DNA of 64,000 bases from Pseudo-nitzschia pungens (lineage: Eukaryota > Bacillariophyta > Bacillariophyceae > Bacillariales > Bacillariaceae): NCBI GenBank assembly GCA_037355855.1, contig CM074760.1, positions 364,501-428,500 of the forward strand, written 5' to 3'. This document shows positions 9,562 through 20,530 of the stretch, piece by piece. Within the stretch, counting starts at the first letter, position 1; each line of letters starts with the position of its first letter. A program made the translations under genes and the position numbers. The notes under the pieces were generated by a model. It saw nothing but the letters and a program-made list of their open reading frames with translations, was not told the origin of the DNA and did no database searches.

Positions 9562-11735
9562 ATGGCAGGCAACGAAACCGCAGTCAACAGGCCTCGGGAG
9601 GATCGAAAGAATGATAGAAATTTTGTAATGGCTGCTGTGAAGCAAAATGGTCGTGCATTGCAATATGCTTCTGAGGATCTCAAGAATGACAGAGATGTTG
9701 TAATGACTGCCGTGAAGCAAACTTGTTGGGCATTGGAACATGCTTCTGAGGATCTAAAGAGTGATAGAGCTGTTGTAATGACTGCCGTGAAGCAAAATGG
9801 TCATGCATTGCAATATGCTTCTGAGGATCTCAAGAATGACAGAGATGTTGTAATGACTGCCGTGAAGCAATATGGTGGTGCATTGGAACATGCTTCTGAG
9901 GATCTCAAGAGTGATAGAGCTGTTGTAATGGCTGCTGTGAAGAAAAATGGTGGTGCATTGGAACATGCTTCTGAGGATCTCAAGAGTGATAGAGCTGTTG
10001 TAATGACTGCCGTGAAGCAAAATGGTTGGGCATTGCAATGTGCTTCTGAGGATCTAAAGAATGACAGAGATGTTGTAATGGCTGCTGTGAAGAAAAATGG
10101 TTGGGCATTGCAATATGCTTCTGAGGATCTAAAGAATGACAGAGATGTTGTAATGACTGCTGTGAAGCAAGATGGTTGGGCATTGCAATGTGCTTCTGAG
10201 CGTCTAAAGAATGACAGAGATGTTGTAATGACTGCTGTGAAGAAAAATGGTTGGGCATTGCAATATGCTTCTGAGGATCTAAAGAATGACAGAGATGTTG
10301 TAATGACTGCTGTGAAGCAAGATGGTTCGGCCATTGCAATATGCTTCTGAGGCATCTAAAGAATGATAAAGATGTTGTAATGACTGCTGTGAAGAAAAAT
10401 GGTGGTGCATTGGAACATGCTTCTGAGCGTCTAAAGAATGACGGAGATGTTGTAATGACTGCTGTGAAGCAAGATGGTTTGGCATTGCAATATGCTTCTG
10501 AGGATCTAAAGAATGATAAAGCTGTTGTAATGGCTGCCGTGAAGCAAAATGGTAGTGCATTGGAACATGCTTCTGGGCATCTAAAGAATGATAAAGCTGT
10601 TGTAATGGCTGCTATGAAGCAAGATGATTGGGCATTGCAATGTGCTTCTGAGCGTCTAAAGAATGATAGAGCTGTTGTAATGACTGCTGTGAAGCAAGAT
10701 GGTTTGGCATTGCAATATGCTTCTGAGGATCTCAAGAATAATAGAGCTGTTGTAATGGCTGCTGTGAAGCAAGATGGTTTGGCATTGCAATATGCTTCTG
10801 AGCATCTAAAGAATGATAGAGCTGTTATCATGGCTGCTGTGAAGCAAGATGGTCGGCCATTGCAATATGCTTCTGAGGATCTAAAGAATGACAGAGATGT
10901 TGTAATGACTGCTGTGAAGAAAAATGGTTGGGCATTGCAATATGCTTCTGAGGATCTAAAGAATGATACAAATTTTTTTATGACTGCCGTGAAGCGAAAT
11001 GGTGGTGCATTGCGCTATGCTTCTGGGCATCTAAAGAATGATAAAGCTGTTGTAATGGCTGCTGTGAAGAAAAATGGTTATGCATTGCGCTATGCTTCTG
11101 AGGATCTAAAGAATGACAGAGATGTTGTAATGGCTGCTGTGAAGCGAAATGGTAGTGCATTGCAACATGCTTCTGGGCCTCTAAAGAATGATACAGCTGT
11201 TGTAATGGCTGCTGTGAAGCAAGATGATTGGGCATTGCAATGTGCTTCTGAGCGTCTAAAGAATGATAGAGCTGTTGTAATGGCTGCTGTGAAGCAAGAT
11301 GGTTTGGCATTGCAATGTGCTTCTGAGCGTCTAAAGAATGATAGAGCTGTTGTAATGGCTGCTGTGAAGCAAAATGGTTTGGCATTGCGCTTTGCTTCTG
11401 AGGATCTAAAGAATGATGGAGATGTTGTAATGGCTGCTGTGAAGAAATATGGTTGGGCATTGCGATATGCTTCGAATGCATTGAAGGGAAACTATGACGT
11501 TGTCATGTCCTGCGATCAAATTTTTCCAGAGTATGCTGAACAAGACTTCTTTGTGGCTCTGGCGGAACGCGCCTTGGAATGCACAAGATGCACATCCAAG
11601 CGAAAGCGCATCACCGCAACCGCGGAGCAGGTGTCGAGTGTGAAGAATGGGGTGGAACAAGTCCGCGAACGAGATTGTCCGACTCCGAAACGAGCATTCT
11701 GCCCCTCGAAAGGGACTCAAAAAAAGACTTTGTGA
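9562..11735 (+). CDS. DUF4116 repeat protein, 25 repeats, frame broken once
   Basis: The ATG at 9562 (MAGNETAVNRPRED) leads into a near-perfect 25-residue repeat, consensus LKNDRDVVMTAVKQNGWALQ plus YASED. This matches the DUF4116 family of paired short helices and recurs 25 times with a 75-nt period, about 9604-11479. A Cys/Lys-rich tail of about 75 residues follows (CTRCTSKRKRITATAEQ). One unit, 10321-10397, is 77 nt long. It has a surplus T at 10326-10327 and a surplus G at 10351-10352, so the frame ends at 10350 and reopens from 10341 to 11735. Without the two bases the product is 723 aa. The function of DUF4116 is unknown; such arrays are usually thought to bind other macromolecules. The near-identical units suggest recent tandem growth. 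A diverged relative lies at 54769. Confidence 0.75.
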
Positions 11736-12690
11736 AGCGATGGCGGCTTTTCTGGCGCGGATGCAAAAAATGTGACGCGGGATGGCGCACTGATCGAAAA
11801 CGAACGAACGGTCCAACACATGAGGCGAGACATTAGCCATTACCGAAGAAGCGAATCCGAGGGAAGCCGTTGGGAAAGACACTTGTACTATGTGTGTCGT
11901 TCAAGTGGCCGAGCATTGATCGCGTGTCCACCAGAAGAAAATCACGATCCATATATATTGTTTGTGTACCTACGCAGCTGTCTCCTGGATCTCGAATCGA
12001 GTTACGTCTAAACCCCAATAGTTTATTTATTCTTCCGCACCCGACACATAATACCCGTATATATTTTTCAATATCATGTCTACGCAAGAAAATTGCCTGT
12101 CTCCCTCTTTTTGAGTGAAATGCTTTCGGTCTTTGGAACGCGTTTTTCTGCTTTCTCGCTACAAAACGCAATGGAAATAGCTCCGTGCTTCGTGATTCAT
12201 TTCCCGACGCGCAGTGCGATACTCGTCTTCGCCAACCGAACCTTTTGCGGTGATCGTCGAACCTTTCTCTGGGTGCGATGGCATCAATGACTCGGTTTCA
12301 TTGCGTTCGGTATCGCGGATCGAATTTGCGCCGGTTCCTGCAAACCAACAATTCTGTCACAAACACCGTCTCAAATCCCACGCAGTCATTCGATTTTGGG
12401 TAGCGCTCCTTTTTCTCCTCGATTCTCTCTCCGTCTCTCTGTCTCTCTCTGATTGCTTCGCTCTGCGCAGTCGAAATTCGTACACCATTCCGAAACTCGG
12501 AGGAATTGTTCGCTTTTCCTTTCCTTTCCTTTCCTTTCCTTTCCTTTCCTTTCCTTTCGTTGTTTGCTTCCAACTCGCTTCGCTTCGCTTCGCTTCCTTT
12601 CCTTTCGTTTTCGCCTCGCCTCGTTTCACCCCGCCCGGCGTTGCTTGGCTTAGCATTTCATTTCATTTTCATTTTCATTTGCATTTCATT
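11736..12690. other. spacer with pyrimidine-rich tract
   Basis: Between convergent genes. The second half is strongly C/T-biased on the plus strand. Long ORFs here (12214-12975 + and others) are by-products of that bias and of the neighbouring gene. Confidence 0.5.
12514..12558. repeat. (CCTTT)n microsatellite
   Basis: Nine pentamer units in a row, followed by CGCTT and CATTTT short repeats to about 12695. The tract lies just downstream of the DUF819 stop codon on the minus strand. Confidence 0.9.
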
Positions 12691-14571
12691 TCATTTCGAG
12701 CAGTGGTAAAAGGCGATCCCGACAAAGGTCGACACCGCGTACCCGATGTTTCCCACCAGCAGCGCCGGCACCTCCAGGGACCTCCACCCCGCGGACCGTG
12801 CCAGTGCGACGGACGTGGGCGGCCCCCCGATCGCGCTGCTGGACGCTACCAGCAATCGCTGGGGGGACAGGACCGTTTCGCGCCACTAGCGACCGCCCCC
12901 GAGCGGCGGCGGCGGCGACGCCCCCGAGTCCCCCGCGGGCTCGGCGGGTTCCCGTGTTTCTCGTTCTCGTGGTGATTCTTGTTCTTGTTCTTGTTCTTGT
13001 AGTTCTGATTGGCGCCGCCATTTCCGGAACCGGCTCCCGCCGTGTCCCAGCTGGTAGAGCGCCGCGAGGATTCCCCCGTGAATCGCGTAGAGGAGGACGC
13101 TAAAGACCGCCAGCGGGCCCAGCGCCGAAACCACGGACCCGGCGACCTTGATTCCGGGGGCACCCGCCGTCGTGAAGAACAGGTAGAGGGCGACCGTTCC
13201 GAGCGTGTCGCAGGTCGTCCGAAAGGGCTGTTTTTGTTGTTGGTTTTGCTGTTGGTTTTGCTTCCGGGCTCGCGGCAATCGAAGGCGGGCGGGCCACCGC
13301 GGGGCGACGACCCCGGCCCACAGAACCGCGAGGAGCGTCACCACGGGGATCTGCGAGGAGGGACTTTTCAGCAAGCTCGCGGCAATGGTTTCCCCCAGTC
13401 CACAGCAACACCGTCGCCGCGCAAACGGCCATCGAAATGGACGCCACCGTCACGGTCGACTCCCCCTCCTCCGGATTTCCCGGTTCGGATTGGGATTCGG
13501 CTTCGGACCCGGATTGAGATTCGGATTCCGAGATTAGGTCCGGATACCGGCTCGCCAGCAGGTTGCTGATCGGAAAGTAGACCAGCGCCCCGAGGTTGTC
13601 GATGCACAGCCCCGCGGCGATCGCCTCCGGGCTCGCCCTCAGCGCCGCGCAGACGGCGACGTAGTTGATCCCCCCGCCGATGTTCTTGGCCACCAGCGCC
13701 GAGGCGATGGCCAGCCCGTTGCGGTCCCCCAGCGCGCTGCTCGCCAGCGATCTCCCGGCCAGTTTCCAGCCCGGCCCATCCTCCGACCAGCGAGGCGAAC
13801 GCCGCCAATCCGAATCCGACCACCAGGGGGGCGACCGAAGAGGAAGACGACGACGACGACGACGACGACGACGACTCTCTTGCGGAATCCCCGGACCGGC
13901 TCCCAAAATCGGCCCCCAACAAGATCCACGGCGTCGCGAATTGGATCGCGAGGGTCTGGAGCGACCGGGAAGCGGGCGTTCCCCCCGCGGCAAGCACCCC
14001 GGTGCTGGCCAGCGCAAAGGTAATGGCCATGGCCGTGACGGGAGCTCCCAGCAGCCGGCCGATCCTCGTCGAGCGTCCCAAATTCTGGGCGGTCACCGCG
14101 ACGGCGCTCAGAGCGGCCAGATTGCCCCAGTCGTCTCCGGCGGCAACGAGGCTTCCGAGGGCGGTTTGGCTTCTTGTGTTTGTTCTTGATATTGTATTTG
14201 TTCTTGATATTGTATTGGATATTGTATTTGTATTTGCGGGTTAAGGCTTCCGTTGCGGCGGAGATCTCGGAGCGAAAGAAAATGGTTGGAACCGCGCCGA
14301 AACCGAGACGGGAAGCTGCGGAGAATGCGATCGCGGGGAATGGTGGGAAGAAAATGGTTGGCCAAGGGATTCCACCACGCCAATGGGAGAACCATTGAGA
14401 TCGGTGCAAACCAACGACAACGACAACGACAACAGCAACGCCAACGCCAACAAAAGCGGGAGCGGTGAAGCGATCGGAGACTCTCGAAGGATGCCCGACA
14501 AGAGAGAGCATCTCTTCCGCTTCCTCCGATTCGTCGTTGTCGTCATTCTGGCTTGCTTGGGTGTTTGGCTC

Positions 14572-14602
<31 letters not shown>

Positions 14603-14682
14603 ATTTGCTGATTTTCTCGTGTCGACGACTGACTCGCTCTCGCTCTCGATCTAGAATTGGTAGTATTGGTGGTTTCGTGCAT
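12691..14682 (-). CDS. DUF819 family membrane protein, three frame breaks and one in-frame stop
   Basis: Read on the minus strand in pieces, this matches DUF819 from end to end. The pieces in order are: GDDWGNLAALSAVAVTAQNL and TPWILLGADFG; VAPLVVGFGLAAFASLVGGW; GWKLAGRSLASSAL, NIGGGINYVAVCAAL and CIDNLGALVYFPISNLL; LLKSPSSQIPVVTLLAVLWAG and TLGTVALYLFFTTAGAPG; then RLLVASSSAIGGPPTSVALA and VPALLVGNIGYAVSTFVGIA before TGA at 12691-12693. Frame jumps lie near 14159-14161 (GGG), 13775-13777 (CCC) and 13392-13396 (CCCCC); dropping one base from each run restores the reading. A TAG at 12886-12888 sits in a Pro/Gly-rich linker and is not explained by a normal intron. The N-terminus (ATG 14682) is low complexity with one hydrophobic stretch and may be a targeting region. 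The family is mainly bacterial, with about ten TM helices and unknown function. Confidence 0.65.
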
Positions 14683-14862
14683 ATCGGGCGGGTCGATGCA
14701 TTCGCGGTATGAACAGCAACGGGATTGGTGCCCGGATGGAAGCAAATAAGATACTTCGTACTTCGTACTAGTAAGCTAGCGTAAGATTACGGGTACTAGT
14801 ATAATGCAAATTACTTGTACCAGTAAGGTTAGTGGTAATCTTAGTTTCGACTGTTAATTTAC

Positions 14863-14963
14863 TACTACTACAAAATTCTTATCAGCTGTCCCCCGGTTCT
14901 ACGTCCCCGACTACTAATTTCTACTGAAAGCCGGGGACAGCTGATAGGAATTCTGTAGTAGTA
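14863..14963. mobile_element. foldback/MITE-like element, copy 1
   Basis: About 101 bp whose two ends are near-perfect inverted copies. The left arm begins TACTACTACAAAATTC and continues TTATCAGCTGTCCC; the right arm ends AATTCTGTAGTAGTA. The arms are about 33 bp with a few mismatches, around a loop containing CTACTAATTTCTAC. No coding potential. A related, less symmetric copy lies at 32784-32866. Confidence 0.6.
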
Positions 14964-15233
14964 CTTCGTAAGAGGTACGGTACGTAGTATATTCGTACGA
15001 GGAGTGGTTCTTACTATCGTACGGTATGTACAGGTACTTGAAATCTTCAACCGAAACAAAGATTAGTACCGGCAAGTTAACCTTACTACTTGTAGTACTA
15101 ATTACTAGTACTAGTAGTAATATTGCCGGCAAGAAGAAGGAACAGATTACCTTTTGGCAGAAGAAGGTTGTTGCCATACGGCAGCCAATGATGATGTTGT
15201 GTGAGTAAACTTACTATCCATAGATTTAGACAA

Positions 15234-15298
15234 GAAGTAGTAGTAGTAGTAGTAGTGTATTAGTAGTAGTAGTACTACTACTACTAGTAGTAAACGAG
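15234..15298. repeat. (TAG)n/(CTA)n microsatellite
   Basis: AGTAGTAGTAG on the left meets CTACTACTAC on the right, forming an imperfect palindrome about 240 bases outside the left end of the large element. Similar tracts flank its right end (31171-31185, 31255-31285). Confidence 0.85.
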
Positions 15299-15534
15299 AA
15301 GTAATCATCATTCTTGCTGGTGGTGGTGGTGGTGGCGGTGGTTCTTGTTGTTGTTGCTTCTTCTTGTTCTTGTCGGGGAATGGTTTTTGCCTCCTGTGTT
15401 GAGAGCAAGAATTCCTCTCATCCTCTAGTAGTACTAGCAGCAGCAATGTCGAAATGCGTGGGAACAAACAAGACTCTCTTGTGGTGTGTAACAAGAACTG
15501 CTGGTGGTGGTGCCCGGATCATTAGTAGTATCTA

Positions 15535-15557
15535 CGTCTAATAACTGATTTTCGACC
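15535..15557 (+). repeat. left terminal inverted repeat
   Basis: 23 bp starting CGTCTAATAACTG and ending TTTTCGACC. It differs from the right end at positions 6 and 19. The preceding bases are TA. Confidence 0.65.
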
Positions 15558-15759
15558 ATTTTGACCCGTTTCGACCACCCCCCTCTTTTTTTTTAGATGT
15601 TTTTAGCTCCAATATTTTTATTATTTGGAGCGAAAGCGCCTTTCTTAAGCTCAAATTTTTATTTTTTTGCTCCAAAAATTAATTTTTTGCTCCAAACTCG
15701 AATATTTGGGTCGAAAAATTAAGAGCCGGGGTCGAAATTCGTTATTGAACCACCATTAG

Positions 15760-17180
15760 GGTTATGGGTTATAACGCTGAAGCGCTGTAGCGCTGTATCC
15801 CTGTAGCGCTGTATCCCCTGTAGCGCTGTAGCGCTGTATCGAGCTACGCTACGCTACTCCGCACACACTACGCTACCCGTACAATACAGTACTGGAGCTA
15901 CAGAGCTCTGTTATTTTACGAGTTAGCGGAGCGCTGTCACGATACGATACAGAGCTACAGCGCTGTATCCCTGTATCGTTGTATCCCTGTATCCCTGTAT
16001 CCCCTGTAGCGCTGTAGCGCTGTATCGAGCTACGCTACGCTACTCCGCACACACTACGCTACCCGTAGAATACAGTACTGGAGCTACAGAGCTCTGTTAT
16101 TTTACGAGTTAGCGGAGCGCTGTCACGATACGATACAGAGCTCAGCTGCGCTGTATCCCCTGTAACGCTGTATCCCCTGTAGCGCTGTATCCCCTGTAGC
16201 GCTGTAGCGCTGTATCGAGCTACGCTACGCTACTCCGCACACACTACGCTACCCGTAGAATACAGTACTGGAGCTACAGAGCTCTGTTATTTTACGAGTT
16301 AGCGGAGCGCTGTCACGATACGATACAGAGCTGAGCTGAGCAGCGCTGTATCGCTGTTTCCCCTGTAGCGCTGTAGCGCTGTATCGAGCTACGCTACGCT
16401 ACTCCGCACACACTACGCTACCCGTAGAATACAGTACTGGAGCTACAGAGCTCTGTTATTTTACGAGTTAGCGGAGCGCTGTCACGATACCGTACGATAC
16501 AGAGCTGAGCTGCGCTGTGTCCCCTGTAACGCTGTATCCCCTGTAGCGCTGTATCCCCTGCAGCGCTGTATCGCTGTATCCCTCCTGTATCGTAGCGCTG
16601 TATCCCCTGTAACGCTGTATCCCCTGTAGCGCTGTATCGTAGCGCTGTATCCCCTATAGCGCTGTATCGTAGCGCTGTATCCCCTGCAGCGCTGTAGCGC
16701 TGTATCCCCTCCTGTAGCGCTGTATCGTAGCGCTGTATCCCCTGCAGCGCTGTAGCGCTGTATCCCCTGCTTAGTATGGATGCTACCAGAAGTTACTAGG
16801 GCCGTCGCGTACGATTTGTACCAATTGTACGTACCCCGAGTAAAGCACCTATTATGGTGTAGCTAAATGCTACAGGGTTAGGGTTGCTAATGCTACGAGA
16901 TACTGAAAAATGTTAACCTACCACCATGCTACCATGCTAAGATACTATGCTACCGCCGGGGTCGGGTCATTGGTGTATAATATGTACTATGACCGGATAC
17001 CTGACCCAGACAGTTACCCAACGCGCTAGCACACCTTTGAATCTAATTAATAAGCGGAGCTACGCTACGCTACTCCGCACACACTACGCTACCCGTAGAA
17101 TACAGTACTGGAGCTACAGAGCTCTGTTATTTTACGAGTTAGCGGAGCGCTGTCACGATACGATACAGAGCTGAGCTGCG
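15760..17180. repeat. satellite block: 116-bp unit in five copies within GCGCTGTA/TATCCCTGTA filler
   Basis: A unit of about 116 bp (starts gagctacgctacgctactcc, ends gatacgatacagagct) occurs at 15841-15956, 16027-16142, 16217-16332, 16386-16506 and 17057-17172, nearly identical each time. The stretches between are built from short words (CTGTAGCG, CTGTATCC). The array continues as the same filler to about 17420. No coding capacity. Confidence 0.85.
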
Positions 17181-18360
17181 CTCATCCCCTGTAGCGCTGT
17201 AGCGCTGCAGCGCTGTATCCCTGTAGCGCTGTATCGCTGTTTCCCCTGTAGCGCTGTAGCGTTGCAGCGCTGTATCGCTCTATCCCTGTATCGCTGTATC
17301 GCTGTATCCCTGTATCGCTGTATCCCTGTATCGCTGTATCGCTGTATCGCTGTATCGCTGTATCGCTGTATCCCCTTTAGCGCTGTATCCCCTGTAGCGC
17401 TGTTTCCCCTGTAGCGCTGTAGCAGCAATGCGTCGATAATACAAGGGGGGGGGGGCAGCAAGCAGCAAGCAGCAAGCAGCAGCAACGCGTCGATAATACA
17501 GGGGGGGGGGACAGCAAGCAGCAAGCAGCAGCAACGCGTCGATAATATAGGGGGGGGACTGCAAGCAGCAAGCAGCAGCAACGCGTCGATAATATAGGGG
17601 GGGGACTGCAAGCAGCAAGCAGCAGCAACGCATCGATAATACAGGGGGGGAGTGACAGCAAGCAGCAAGCAGCAGCAACGCGTCGATAATACAGGGGGGG
17701 GACAGCAAGCAGCAAGCAGCAGCAACGCGTCGATAATACAGGGGGGGGACAGCAAGCAGCAAGCAGCAGCAACGCGTCGATAATACAGGGGGGGACTGCA
17801 AGCGGCAAGCAGCAACGTGTCGATAGCGCTGTACCGTAGCGCTGTATCGTATTTCTGTATCGTAGCGCTGTAGCGCTAACTGTTTACCAGATATTTGGTA
17901 ACAGTGTAGCTGAGTGCTACAAGGTTAGGGTTGCTAATGCTACTAAATACTGGAGATGCTAACCTACCATGATACCATTGCTAAGATACTATGCTACCGC
18001 CGGGGTCGGGTCATTGGTGTACAATATGTACTATGACCGGATACCTGACCCAAACAGCAGTTATTAAGCGAGCTAACGCTAATACGAGCTAGCGTTAGGG
18101 CAAGCGCGTTAGAGTTAATACATGCGCACGCGATCTAGCTAGCACCATTAGGGTTAGATATTAGGGTTGTGGTGTACGATTTGTACCAGTTGTATGTACC
18201 CCGGATAGCATCTGCATTAATACAGTGTAGCTGAGTGCTACAAGGTTAGGGTTGTTAATGCTACGAAATACTGGAGATGATAACCTACCATGATACCATT
18301 TCTAAGATACTATGGTAAGGTTACCGCCGGGGTCGGGTCATCAGGTGTCGCATGATCATA
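16796..18360. repeat. three dispersed copies of a ~180-240 bp repeat with TTAGGG-like words
   Basis: Copies lie at about 16796-17040, 17876-18060 and 18170-18360. They share ctacaaggttagggttg, aacctaccatgatacc and accgccggggtcgggtcat. They are spread through the satellite block, which suggests segmental duplication. Each contains GGTTAGGGTTG, resembling degenerate telomere repeats. Confidence 0.75.
17410..17822. repeat. tandem array of ~58-bp units with G7-G10 runs and AGC repeats
   Basis: About eight units follow the plan AGCAGCAACGCGTCGATAAT, A, a run of 7-10 G, then ACAGCAAGCAGCA. The G runs recur regularly on one strand and could form G-quadruplexes. All minus frames stay open across the array, producing artefact ORFs rich in Leu, Ala and Cys. 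Confidence 0.85.
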
Positions 18361-18409
18361 GTACAATAAAGCCAGTACATTAAAGTTAAGGGTTGTAGAC
18401 GCTCGGTCA

Positions 18410-19012
18410 TTATTTAATATGTCCCCTTATCTGCACCTTTTTCGGGGCCTTTTCTCCGGTATTTTCTCCTCTGACACATTCGCACTCCACACAAATCTTC
18501 GACTTAAAACGGTCCATTTGAAACGAATGAATAACGGCTCCACGTTCAATAATCAACCTCACCTCCTCAGGCAGGTAATTCTCGATACGGATCTCACTGA
18601 CGATTTCTTTTCCCATGTAGCACCTTACAATGTAATTTGCATCCCGGTGATCCATAGGATTAGTAACATCCTTCTTCAACTCAAACGTGAAGGTAATCCT
18701 GTACGTCGGTACAAAATATCCTATATCATCCCTTTTGGGGTATTTGACCACAACCTCGAACCCGTCATCCCTGTACTCTACATTGCGAATAATCATACCT
18801 GTCTCCAGATCTCTGTCAATACCTTCGATCTCGCAATAATTTTTGTGATCAAAATGAATATCCAAAGTACCAAAAACTCCCTCTCCGAAATGGAAGCTGA
18901 ATGGGGTGGTGCGGGTGGTTTGTGCGCTGTACCTATGAGGTCTATTTATGAATATGACCTTCATCTCATCTTGGCCTGCAGTTCCCGTTGTCGCGTCCGT
19001 CGCGTCGCACAT
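18410..19012 (-). CDS. hypothetical protein carried by the element, 200 aa
   Basis: The ATG at 19012 opens MCDATDATTGTAGQDEMKVI. The rest looks like a mostly beta soluble domain (PFSFHFGEGVFGTLDIHFD, then FEVVVKYPKRDDIGYFVPTY and RITFTFELKKDV). A helix (ENYLPEEVRLIIERGAVIHS) and a Cys/Lys-rich tail (KICVECECVRGENTGEK) follow. No signal peptide or TM segment. The family is not recognised. It faces the left end of the element and is preceded by a 41-bp tandem array that occupies its promoter region. Because it lies within the element it is probably cargo or an accessory gene rather than a host gene. Confidence 0.6.
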   Translation of the reverse strand: MCDATDATTGTAGQDEMKVIFINRPHRYSAQTTRTTPFSFHFGEGVFGTLDIHFDHKNYCEIEGIDRDLETGMIIRNVEYRDDGFEVVVKYPKRDDIGYFVPTYRITFTFELKKDVTNPMDHRDANYIVRCYMGKEIVSEIRIENYLPEEVRLIIERGAVIHSFQMDRFKSKICVECECVRGENTGEKAPKKVQIRGHIK

Positions 19013-19024
19013 AATGGTCAATCA

Positions 19025-19495
19025 GGTTGTATTTTCTTCGGGAACACCCTTTTTGAATAATCACGTTGTCTTATCTTCGGGAACACCCTTTTTGAATAAT
19101 CACGTTGTCTTATCTTCGGGAACACCCTTTTTGAATAATCACGTTGTCCGTCGGGAACACCCTTTTTGAATAATCACGTTGTCTTATCTTCGGGAACACC
19201 CTTTTTTAATAATCACGTCGTCTTATCTTTGGGAACACCCTTTTTGAATAATCACGTCGTCTTATCTTTGGGAACACCCTTTTGGAATAATCACGTTGTC
19301 CGTCGGGAACACCCTTTTTGAATAATGACGTTGTCCGTCGGGAACACCCTTTTTGAATAATCACGTTGTCTTATCTTCGGGAACACCCTTTTTGAATAAT
19401 CACGTTGTCTTATCTTTGGGAACACCCTTTTGGAATAATCACGTTGTCTTATCTTCGGGAACACCCTTTTTGAATAATCACGTGGAACACCCTAG
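19025..19495. repeat. 41-bp tandem array, about 12 copies
   Basis: The unit is GGGAACACCCTTTTTGAATA followed by ATCACGTTGTCTTATCTTC. Some copies are about 31 bp with GTCCGTC replacing the CTTATCTT part. It lies directly upstream of the 200-aa gene on the minus strand, so the units could be repeated regulatory sites. Confidence 0.85.
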
Positions 19496-20239
19496 ACATG
19501 TTGTATGTTTACAAATATCTTTTCCTAGTACATATCCCTGTACAAATTGTACCCGAATCTTTGATTGGCTTCTAATAGATTCCATGATTACCTTCCTAAG
19601 CCAATGAAAAAATACCTTCCTAAGCCAATGAAAAAATACCTTCCCAAGCCAATGAATAAATAAGGTTTACCTTACTAAGCCAATAAAAAAAATTTATTTC
19701 CCAATACAAACTGTACAGGAAAACTAGTAAGGGCCGGTAGAAACACAAATTACTTCCTACCTTATTACTCCAACGAATTCCAATTCATTTTCGATTTCGA
19801 TTTCGATTTCGATTTCGATTTCGATTTCGATTTCGTGGTTCACCATATTTTGCTGTGTTCACCATATTTTTGCTGTGTTTCCTCGCATCACTCTTTTGCA
19901 TCACTCTTTTGCATCACTCTTTCGCATCACAACTCATTTTTTACACATATCACCGCCTATTTTCATTCAGAATCCGACTTATTTTGAGCAGAGTTGCTTC
20001 ATTGCACTCCGTCTTGTGAACGAAGAGAACCCCTACGGTAGGCTCTTGGCTCATTGTACTTTAGTCCTTAAATATCCTTGTCTGAAAAACGGAGAAGCAC
20101 CTCTATGGCATGGACGAGAGATTGTTCGCTTGAAAGACATTGTTTGACTTGGCCCCCAAACGTCTTGAAATCAATCAATCTGCATCCATCGCCGGTAGGA
20201 CTTCAACAGGCGCAAGTTCTTGTTTTCGTGACTTAGGAG
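19496..20239. other. AT-rich spacer inside the element
   Basis: Holds a triplet near-repeat (tacctt cctaagccaatgaa, 19588-19660), a (TTTCGA)n tract at 19792-19840 and repeated gcatcactctttt words near 19885-19925. No gene is recognised. Confidence 0.5.
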
Positions 20240-20530
20240 GAAGAAAAGAACACATCGGCAGCGGACATTCATCGGCAGCGGACATTCATCGGCAGCGGAC
20301 ATTCATCGGCAGCGGACATTCGGCAGCGGACATTGAATACGACCGCTGGAAGACGACAACGGAAGACGAGACGACAACGGAAGACGAGACGACAACGGAA
20401 GACGAGACCGCTGGAAGACGACAACGGAACACGAGACGACAACGGAAGACGAGACGCCAACGGAAGACGAGACGCCAACGGAAGACGAGACGATAACGGA
20501 AGACGAGACAAAAACCGAAGACGACAAAGA
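20240..20530. repeat. GC-richer microsatellites: CGGCAGCGGACATTCAT and 18-bp GACGAGACGACAACGGAA units
   Basis: Four 17-bp units are followed by about ten 18-bp or shorter units. The boundary phrase ttgttttcgtgac..taggaggaagaa before it (20219) recurs at 20657 before a similar GAAGACGACG tract, so the block is duplicated. Confidence 0.8.

Larger units (their letters stand above)
14683..15534. other. spacer with foldback element and microsatellites
   Basis: AT-rich spacer before the left end of the large element. It contains one foldback element (listed separately), TAG/CTA and GGT microsatellites, and no believable gene. The antisense ORF 15147-15494 is microsatellite coding (poly-Leu, Tyr, Pro). 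Confidence 0.5.

Noticed and set aside
9754..11481. Minus-strand repeat ORFs opposite the DUF4116 gene (up to 283 aa)
   Set aside because: Mirror image of the 75-nt repeat. The plus frame matches DUF4116; the minus frames match nothing.
12859..12894. A 35-nt GT...AG intron removing the TAG in the DUF819 gene
   Set aside because: Too short for an intron, and its phase would join exon ends in the wrong frame.
17153..17815. Three overlapping minus ORFs (up to 220 aa) rich in Leu, Ala, Cys and Tyr
   Set aside because: They are readings of the 58-bp G-run/AGC array and continue in all frames; no domain and no start context.
19025..19495. CRISPR array
   Set aside because: The units are head-to-tail copies without unique spacers, in a eukaryotic transposon context.
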